In this document: one piece after another, positions 58,220 through 64,000 of the stretch
Numbering within the stretch: the stretch's first letter is position 1
Layout: every line of letters starts with the position of its first letter
Assembly (NCBI GenBank): GCA_902605755.1
Contig: CACLDR010000001.1
Span: 1-64,000, forward strand
Reading direction: 5' to 3'
DNA from: an uncultured Marinoscillum sp.
GTDB lineage: Bacteria; Bacteroidota; Bacteroidia; Cytophagales; Cyclobacteriaceae
DNA length: 64,000 nucleotides
Position numbers and translations under genes: made by a program
The notes under the pieces: generated by a model
What the model saw: only the letters and a program-made list of their open reading frames with translations
The model's database searches: none
Told to the model about the DNA's origin: nothing

Positions 58220-58330
58220 TGAATTTATATTTGAGTATGTGAAGTTACTTCAATATCTTTTGTTATTTTTTGCTTGGCAGTCACTTATCATTTAACATAC
58301 ATGTAATTAGTCTAATATTTGGGGATGAGA

Positions 58331-59005
58331 TCAATCCAATAAATGGGGCCGTTTATCTTTAGTCCTCTTAATTGCTGCTTCATATCTCCAATCATTGATT
58401 GCAGCGTCATTACCCGATAAGAGAATTTTCGGTACTTCCCATCCTTTGTATACGGCAGGTCGCGTGTAAACAGGTGGGGCTAAAAGGCTATCTTGAAACG
58501 AGTCGGTTAACGCAGAGCTTTCATCATTAAGCACACCTGGGATTAATCGAACTAAACTGTCTGTAACAACCATGGCTGCTAATTCTCCTCCCGATAGAAC
58601 ATAATCACCGATACTGATTTCTTGGGTGATTAAATGGTCACGAACACGCTGATCTATTCCTTTGTAGTGGCCACAGAGTAAAATAATATTTTTATTGAGA
58701 GACAATTTATTGCACATAGATTGGTTTAATCTTTCACCATCAGGTGTCATAAAAATGATCTCATCATAAGGTGTTTTTTTTTTTAAATAACTAATACACC
58801 GGTCAATGGGCTCTATCATCATGACCATTCCTGCTCCTCCTCCGAATGCATAATCATCAATGGATTTTTTTATATTGTCAGAAAAAGGCCTTAAATCATG
58901 AATGCAGATTTCTACCAGTCCTTTTTTTTGAGCTCTTTTCACAATGCTTTGAGTAATTGGCCCATCAAAAATCTCAGGTAGGCAGGTGATGATATCAATT
59001 TTCAT
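58331..59005 (-). CDS. trmD: tRNA (guanine-N1)-methyltransferase
   Basis: Methylates G37 of tRNAs to prevent frameshifting. SPOUT knot motifs: '[17 protein letters not shown]', '[13 protein letters not shown]' and '[18 protein letters not shown]'. The start at 59005 ([13 protein letters not shown]) matches the family; the frame extends nine residues further upstream. It overlaps rimM by 11 bases, in the order rpsP-rimM-trmD. Confidence 0.95.
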   Translation of the reverse strand: MKIDIITCLPEIFDGPITQSIVKRAQKKGLVEICIHDLRPFSDNIKKSIDDYAFGGGAGMVMMIEPIDRCISYLKKKTPYDEIIFMTPDGERLNQSMCNKLSLNKNIILLCGHYKGIDQRVRDHLITQEISIGDYVLSGGELAAMVVTDSLVRLIPGVLNDESSALTDSFQDSLLAPPVYTRPAVYKGWEVPKILLSGNDAAINDWRYEAAIKRTKDKRPHLLD

Positions 59006-59525
59006 TATCAAAATAAATTTCCATGAAACCATGAGGGAGTTCGATATGTGCTTCTTTTTTTGTTAGATTAACTCTTTTGAATATGGCCTTCTCAATTGGA
59101 ATTAATAGTTCTTGTCCTCTGTGCAAAACAGCTGCAAGGTATTGAGAAGAGGGTTGATAAATTTGTACTATAGTTCCTAATAATTTTCCTAGGTGGAGTA
59201 CTTTAAAATTGATCAAATCATGGAAAAAATATTCACCTTCACGAAGTTTTGGTAATTGGTTTAAGGGTAGATAGAGTACTTGACCTACCAAATCTTTGGC
59301 CCGATCTATATGATCAACTTCTTCGAAATGGATGAGTGTTTTTGTACTATTCATTAAAATTTTTTTAATAAAAAAAGGAATCAAATTTCCGGATTTTTCC
59401 ACAAATACTGATTCCAGTTTGCTGTAATCATTTGGATGGTCTACATCTAGCTCAATCTTTACCATACCTTTTAAACCGTGCGTTTTGGTAATATGACCTA
59501 ATTGGTAACATTCATCTTTGTACAT
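58995..59525 (-). CDS. rimM: Ribosome maturation factor RimM
   Basis: Helps assemble the head of the 30S subunit and binds S19. The 176-residue protein starts '[20 protein letters not shown]', followed by the RimM barrel and a PRC domain ('[18 protein letters not shown]'). '[26 protein letters not shown]' is the usual C-terminal signature. It lies 6 bases after rpsP and overlaps trmD. Confidence 0.93.
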   Translation of the reverse strand: MYKDECYQLGHITKTHGLKGMVKIELDVDHPNDYSKLESVFVEKSGNLIPFFIKKILMNSTKTLIHFEEVDHIDRAKDLVGQVLYLPLNQLPKLREGEYFFHDLINFKVLHLGKLLGTIVQIYQPSSQYLAAVLHRGQELLIPIEKAIFKRVNLTKKEAHIELPHGFMEIYFDNEN

Positions 59526-59531
59526 CAGATA

Positions 59532-60326
59532 TTATTTTGAGGTCTCTTTAAGTGATTCTGCTCCCTCATCATTTTCTTGAGTTTTGTCTTCTTTGACTTC
59601 TTCTACTTTGACTTCCTCTACTTTGACTTCCTCTACTTTGACTTCTTCTGTTTTGACTTCTTCTGCTTTGACATCCTCTGCTTTGGCTTCTTCTACTTTA
59701 ACTTCCTCTGCCTTGACTTCTTCTACTTTGTCATCCTCTGTTTTTTTGGTTTTTTCTTTTTTAACCTCTTTCAGTTTTTCCAGACCTTTGGGTTTCGAAA
59801 TAGCCTCTTCAGCCTCTTCGATAATTACCTTTTCTTCTGTAATTTCAGCAACAAGCGCAGCTTCAGCATCTTGTTTCCTTTTCATTATGGTAGCTGCGCG
59901 AGTCTCATTAACCTTTTTTTCTGCCTCAAATTTTGTTTTTGCCAATCTTTTATTGGCCTCGGCAAGTTTATTTAAAGTTTCTTGATTCTGTTTTTCCTTG
60001 TTTTTGAACCACTCTTCAAATTTTTTGTCTGCGTGCTCCTGTGTAATGGCTCCTTTATTAACACCCACTAGGAGATGTTTTTTAAACATAACTCCTCTCT
60101 CAGATAGAATGGCTCGCGCCGTAGTGGTTGGCTGAGCACCTTTCATGATCCAATCTAATGCTTTTTGTTCGTTGATATTGATGAGTGCAGGGTTTAAATT
60201 GGGGTTATAAGTACCAATTTTTTCAATGAAACGACCATCTCTTGGTGCTCTTGCATCTGCGATGACCACATCAAACATTGCCAATTTTTTTCGTCCTCGA
60301 CGTGCTAACCTTATTTTTACTGACAT
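59532..60326 (-). CDS. rpsP: 30S ribosomal protein S16 with long charged C-terminal extension
   Basis: The start at 60326 ([20 protein letters not shown]) is the S16 start; the open frame extends 19 residues further up but is not family-like. Residues 1-80 are S16 proper; about 80-180 is a Lys/Ala/Glu-rich helical extension common in Bacteroidota. The last ~65 residues are a degenerate repeat of the form ([10 protein letters not shown]). At 264 residues it is far longer than the ~80 of E. coli and appears longer than most relatives. It leads the rpsP-rimM-trmD operon. Confidence 0.93.
   Translation of the reverse strand: MSVKIRLARRGRKKLAMFDVVIADARAPRDGRFIEKIGTYNPNLNPALININEQKALDWIMKGAQPTTTARAILSERGVMFKKHLLVGVNKGAITQEHADKKFEEWFKNKEKQNQETLNKLAEANKRLAKTKFEAEKKVNETRAATIMKRKQDAEAALVAEITEEKVIIEEAEEAISKPKGLEKLKEVKKEKTKKTEDDKVEEVKAEEVKVEEAKAEDVKAEEVKTEEVKVEEVKVEEVKVEEVKEDKTQENDEGAESLKETSK
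59578..59735 (-). repeat. In-frame tandem repeat in rpsP encoding E/V/K units
   Basis: Roughly ten tandem 15-base units (on the plus strand variants of 'acttcttctactttg') encode five-residue units such as [10 protein letters not shown] and TEEVK. The units at 59596-59655 are nearly identical to each other, which points to recent expansion by replication slippage, while the others have drifted. Confidence 0.85.
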
Positions 60327-60380
60327 ATTAATTATCTTGTTACTGGAACTCGTCCATGTGAAAATTAAAAAAATAGAGCC

Positions 60381-60388
60381 CAAAGATA
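60381..60388 (-). promoter_or_regulatory. Probable -7 element for rpsP-rimM-trmD
   Basis: On the minus strand the bases read TATCTTTG, matching TAnnTTTG, 55 bases before the preferred rpsP start. No TTTG at the -33 distance. Confidence 0.45.
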
Positions 60389-60488
60389 AAAGAAAATATA
60401 TATTTTGATGGTGTGAGTTAAAAATTAAAGTTGGCTGAATAAGATTTAGCTTTACGATTATATTTATTTGTGTATTCGCTTATACAAT

Positions 60489-60519
60489 TTTGTATTAATA
60501 AAAACAATCTATATCTTTG
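60489..60519 (+). promoter_or_regulatory. Consensus Bacteroidota promoter for sucAB
   Basis: TTTG (60489-60492), exactly 19 bases, then TATCTTTG (60512-60519): a full match to TTTG-N19-TAnnTTTG. It ends 24 bases before the sucA ATG. Confidence 0.85.
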
Positions 60520-60543
60520 AAAAGGTTATAATTAGGGTTAATA

Positions 60544-63255
60544 ATGGATGAATATTCTTACATTGGAAATGCAGATGTAGCGCACATCAACGGTTTGTTT
60601 GAATCTTATAAAAAAGATCCCGAAAGTGTTGATCACTCTTGGAGACTATTTTTTCAAGGTTTTGAGTTTTCCGCCGATTATAACACTGATGTAGATCCCA
60701 TTACTAAAGATTCAAAAGAAACAGCAGTCAAAAATTTGATACATGCCTACAGATCAAGAGCCCATTTAAAATCGGATACTAACCCCGTACGGGATAGAAG
60801 AAATCATGACATTAAGTTAGATTTGGATAATTTTGGATTATCACTAAATGATTTAGAAACTTCTTTTCAGGTCGGGAAGGAAATAGGTTTAGGTTCTGCC
60901 AAGTTAAAAGACATTGTTACCCGATTAAAGAAAATTTATTTAGGATCTATAGGTTATGAATATTCTCACTTGAGAGAACCACTTATTTTAGCATGGTTTC
61001 GTTCAAAATGTGAAACCGAAGGTGCCGAAATCAACCCTTCTCAGAACGAGAAAGAGCAGATCTTAGGTAAGTTGAACGAAGCTGTTGTTTTTGAAAATTT
61101 TCTACATACCAAATATATAGGTCAAAAAAGGTTTTCTTTGGAAGGAGGAGAGAATACCATCCCGGCACTAGATAAAATAATAAGGAGGGCAGTCGAATTT
61201 GGTGTTCAGGAGGTAGTTATTGGGATGGCTCATCGAGGAAGATTGAATGTTTTGGCCAATATCATGGGCAAAACCTATGATGAAATTTTTAATGAGTTTG
61301 AGGGCGGGTCTAATCCTGATCTTACGATGGGTGATGGAGATGTAAAATATCACTTAGGTTTTTCAAGCCAGTATGTCTCAGATTCTGGGAATATGGCTTA
61401 TGTCAAACTGGCTCCCAATCCCTCACATCTCGAAGCCGTGGACCCTGTAGTTTTGGGGATAACCAGAGCACAAATAGATGACGAATATGAGGGAGATATG
61501 TCCAAATGTCTTCCAATAATAGTTCATGGGGATGCCGCGGTCGCGGGTCAAGGATTAGTTTATGAGTGTGTTCAAATGTCTAATTTAGATGGTTATCGTA
61601 CTGGAGGAACCATTCATTTTGTCATTAACAATCAAGTAGGGTTCACAACGGATTATGATGATGCTAGGTCAAGTATTTATTGTACGGATTTATCAAAAAT
61701 AATAGATGCGCCAGTACTACATGTAAACGGAGACGACGCTGAAGCCGTAAATTTTGCTGTAAACCTAGCTGTTGAATACAGACAGGAGTTTGGTAAGGAC
61801 ATTTTTATTGATTTGCTGTGTTATAGAAGACATGGTCATAACGAAAGTGACGAACCTAAATTTACCCAGCCTAAACTCTACAACATTATCTCTAAACATC
61901 CGAATCCACGTGAGGTATATATAAAGAAATTAAAAAAAAGGGGTGATGAGGCTGGAGAAATTGCGGAAAAATTAGATAAAGAGTTTAAAAAATTACTTCA
62001 AGATAGGCTGAACTTTGTGAAGCAAAAGCCGTTACCATACAAGCCACAAAAAATTGATGAAGAATGGAAATTTTTAAGAAAGTCAAAACCAGAAGATTTT
62101 CATTCGACTCCAGATACGGCAATTTCCAATGAATTAGTTCAAAAAATAGCTCACGCACTTACGAACTTGCCGAATGGATTCAAGCCTTTAAGGCAAATAG
62201 AAAAGCTTATAAGAGATAGAAAAAATGCTTTTTTTGATAAAAAAGAGTTGGGGTGGGGAGAAGGAGAATTGCTTGCTTATGGATCGCTATTGGCTGAGGG
62301 AAAAATCGTACGTATGTCAGGCCAAGATGTCAAGCGCGGTACTTTTTCACACCGGCATTCTTATGTGGTTGATTCAGAGACCAACGAGTCTTATTGCCAA
62401 TTAAATTATATAGATGAAGGCCAACAAACTTTTAAAATTTTTAATTCTCTTTTATCTGAATTTGCAGTCCTGGGGTTTGAGTATGGCTATGCGATGTCAA
62501 CACCCAATGCATTGGTTATTTGGGAAGCTCAATTTGGAGATTTTGCCAATGGGGCCCAAGTCATGATTGATCAATTTATTTCAAGCGCTGAAACTAAGTG
62601 GCAACGAATGAACGGTCTAGTAATGTTGCTACCTCATGGCTATGAGGGACAAGGTCCTGAGCATTCAAGCGCGAGGATAGAGCGGTTTCTTCAGATGTGT
62701 GCTCAGGACAATATGATTGTCACAAATATCACAAGTTCAGCTAATTTTTTTCATTTAATGCGTCGCCAAGTGGCTTGGGAATTCAGAAAACCATGTGTCG
62801 TTTTTTCACCTAAATCCTTGTTAAGAAGTTCAAAGGTAGCTGCACCAATCAAGGATTTTACTAAAGGTAATTTTAGTGAAGTGTACCCAGATGATTTTGC
62901 GGTCGATAGTAAGGTTAAAAAAGTAATCATGTGTTCTGGGAAAATTTATTTTGATCTTTTAGGTGAACAACAAAAGCAAAAGGCTAAAGAGGTTTCCATT
63001 GTTAGAATAGAGCAATTGTATCCTTTTCCCAAAAAGCAATTGGCTGTTATTTTGAAAAAATATAAAAATCCTAAATTAATCTGGGTACAAGAGGAACCTG
63101 AAAATATGGGGCCTTGGTCTTATATTCTCCGAATAGCAGAAGATTATGAATTTGCACTAGTAGCGAGAAAAGCAGCTTCTTCGCCCGCCACTGGTTTTAA
63201 TAAAATTCATAGAGTAGAACAGGAAGATTTAGTCAATAGAGCATTTAAATTATAA
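60544..63255 (+). CDS. sucA: 2-oxoglutarate dehydrogenase E1 component
   Basis: Thiamine-diphosphate enzyme that decarboxylates 2-oxoglutarate in the TCA cycle and passes succinyl to the E2 lipoyl arm. The 903-residue protein starts with the E2-binding segment 'YIGNADVAHINGLFESYKKD'. It contains 'GMAHRGRLNVLANIMGK', 'GDGDVKYHLG', 'HGDAAVAGQGLVYECVQ' and 'LPHGYEGQGPEHSSARIERFL', all standard for E1o. sucB follows after 4 bases. A consensus promoter precedes it. Confidence 0.97.
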   Translation: MDEYSYIGNADVAHINGLFESYKKDPESVDHSWRLFFQGFEFSADYNTDVDPITKDSKETAVKNLIHAYRSRAHLKSDTNPVRDRRNHDIKLDLDNFGLSLNDLETSFQVGKEIGLGSAKLKDIVTRLKKIYLGSIGYEYSHLREPLILAWFRSKCETEGAEINPSQNEKEQILGKLNEAVVFENFLHTKYIGQKRFSLEGGENTIPALDKIIRRAVEFGVQEVVIGMAHRGRLNVLANIMGKTYDEIFNEFEGGSNPDLTMGDGDVKYHLGFSSQYVSDSGNMAYVKLAPNPSHLEAVDPVVLGITRAQIDDEYEGDMSKCLPIIVHGDAAVAGQGLVYECVQMSNLDGYRTGGTIHFVINNQVGFTTDYDDARSSIYCTDLSKIIDAPVLHVNGDDAEAVNFAVNLAVEYRQEFGKDIFIDLLCYRRHGHNESDEPKFTQPKLYNIISKHPNPREVYIKKLKKRGDEAGEIAEKLDKEFKKLLQDRLNFVKQKPLPYKPQKIDEEWKFLRKSKPEDFHSTPDTAISNELVQKIAHALTNLPNGFKPLRQIEKLIRDRKNAFFDKKELGWGEGELLAYGSLLAEGKIVRMSGQDVKRGTFSHRHSYVVDSETNESYCQLNYIDEGQQTFKIFNSLLSEFAVLGFEYGYAMSTPNALVIWEAQFGDFANGAQVMIDQFISSAETKWQRMNGLVMLLPHGYEGQGPEHSSARIERFLQMCAQDNMIVTNITSSANFFHLMRRQVAWEFRKPCVVFSPKSLLRSSKVAAPIKDFTKGNFSEVYPDDFAVDSKVKKVIMCSGKIYFDLLGEQQKQKAKEVSIVRIEQLYPFPKKQLAVILKKYKNPKLIWVQEEPENMGPWSYILRIAEDYEFALVARKAASSPATGFNKIHRVEQEDLVNRAFKL

Positions 63256-63259
63256 GCAT

Positions 63260-64000
63260 ATGAGTCTTGAAATGAAAGTTCCATCGGTCGGGGAATCAAT
63301 ATCTGAAGTTATTGTTTCACAGTGGATGAAAAATGAAGGTGATTTTGTAGAAATGGATGAGGTCATCTGTGAACTGGAGTCGGATAAGGCTACCTTTGAG
63401 GTAAGCGCTGAAATTGAAGGTGTTTTGAGGCTTAAGGTGGGTGTGGGTGATACCGTTGAAATCGGAGGTTTGTTGTGCGTTATTGAGCCAAAAGGTGAAA
63501 AAAAGGAAGTTATAGCCCCTGAGTTGAAGTCAGAAAAAGTAGTTGGAGGAGCTGTGAAAATAATTCAAATGCATGTGCCAACGGTAGGTGAATCTATCAA
63601 TGAAGTGACTATATCTAATTGGAACAAATCATCTGGTGACTTAGTAGTTTTGGACGAGGTGATTGCAGAAATTGAATCTGACAAGGCTACATTCGAATTA
63701 ACGGCAGAAGCTACAGGGGAATTAGAAATTTTAGCTTCTGATGGTACAACTCTCCTTATCGGGGATTTAATATGCCAAATTGCCGTTACCGATGAGGTAG
63801 ATTCTAAATCTTTGGTGGATAAAGCTGCTGAACCCGAAGAAATTTCAGTGCCATTGGCTTCCCAAGGCTATGCGGCAAGTCACGCTGCTCCTGCTGCCGC
63901 CAAAATATTGGCTGAAAAAGGGATATTAGCAACCTCTGTTCAAGGATCAGGAGTTGGTGGAAGGATCACTAAAGAAGATGCCTTGAATGCCAAATTACAA
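63260..64000 (+). CDS. sucB: 2-oxoglutarate dehydrogenase E2 (dihydrolipoyl succinyltransferase), partial, two lipoyl domains
   Basis: The frame runs off the right edge after 247 residues. Two lipoyl domains are arranged in tandem: the first (about 1-76) has 'ELESDKATFEVSAE' and the second (about 95-170) 'EIESDKATFELTAE', each with the lipoylated lysine in SDKA. A linker and the start of the peripheral subunit-binding domain ('AAPAAAKILAEKG') follow. The catalytic domain lies outside the window. Most bacterial SucB proteins have a single lipoyl domain. Confidence 0.92.
   Translation, partial: MSLEMKVPSVGESISEVIVSQWMKNEGDFVEMDEVICELESDKATFEVSAEIEGVLRLKVGVGDTVEIGGLLCVIEPKGEKKEVIAPELKSEKVVGGAVKIIQMHVPTVGESINEVTISNWNKSSGDLVVLDEVIAEIESDKATFELTAEATGELEILASDGTTLLIGDLICQIAVTDEVDSKSLVDKAAEPEEISVPLASQGYAASHAAPAAAKILAEKGILATSVQGSGVGGRITKEDALNAKLQ

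Noticed and set aside
59577-59985. Two plus-strand open frames opposite rpsP, one a Ser/Leu/Thr repeat and one Phe/Cys/Tyr-rich.
   Set aside because: They are antisense readings of the E/V/K repeat in rpsP. Low complexity keeps them open by chance; no family or start signal.

Overview
The window is about 64 kb of an AT-rich bacterial chromosome from a member of the Bacteroidota. Four things point there. Promoters have the TTTG-N19-TAnnTTTG form (clearest before rplU and sucA), and Shine-Dalgarno sequences are largely missing. There are Bacteroidota-typical families: DUF4270 lipoprotein, DUF4286, DUF6787, a GT5 N-domain protein beside panC, and DUF4212 with a sodium:solute symporter. atpDC stands apart from the rest of the ATP synthase genes, and rplS apart from rpsP-rimM-trmD. 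A Cytophagia or Saprospiria-like lineage is possible, but the order cannot be fixed from the window.

Layout. 1-5.9 kb: end of a TonB protein, then a minus-strand operon plsC-gatC-TPR membrane protein-hutH. 6.2-9.8 kb: ABC exporter pair and a sensor histidine kinase. 9.8-11.9 kb: a 2 kb gene graveyard holding a decayed nucleoid-associated protein gene. 11.9-18.3 kb: atpDC, then on the minus strand a sulfatase-type membrane enzyme, a DUF6787 protein, a pseudouridine synthase and prfC. 18.5-27.6 kb: dnaK, rplS, dapF, secA, SPOR lipoprotein, M20 amidohydrolase and two small membrane proteins, closed by a strong hairpin terminator. 28.5-31.6 kb (minus): zinc peptidase, heptose adenylyltransferase, flippase-like protein, panC. 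31.7-33.8 kb: GT5 domain protein and DUF4270 lipoprotein, followed by the wreck of glmS. 34.9-38.3 kb: ridA, gltX, a small basic protein and a saccharopine dehydrogenase-like gene broken at a G10 tract. 38.4-43.7 kb: rho (minus), serS and GNAT (plus), a decayed DUF4286 gene, rpmA-rplU (minus). 43.7-47.6 kb: a control region with DnaA boxes and phased T-tracts, then nrdB-nrdA. 47.6-53.5 kb (minus): acetate uptake and activation genes, a ZIP transporter, ApbE. 53.6-60.3 kb: ruvB, queG, an aminotransferase, an RNA methyltransferase and rpsP-rimM-trmD. 60.5-64 kb: sucA and the start of sucB.

Intact genes are mostly housekeeping: translation, DNA and nucleotide metabolism, protein export and chaperoning, TCA cycle, acetate use, cell envelope. 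I saw no transposase, prophage, CRISPR array, tRNA or rRNA. The unusual property is erosion. At least three recognisable genes (a NdpA/YejK-like gene, glmS, DUF4286) survive only as multiply frameshifted remnants, and several 0.8-1 kb gaps look like older wreckage. This suggests a lineage losing genes, for example one that is host-associated; that lifestyle is an inference. I found no clearly novel multi-gene system. The best leads are the glmS loss, the G10 frameshift, the DnaA-box/bent-DNA region before nrdBA and the heat-shock-like control region of dnaK.
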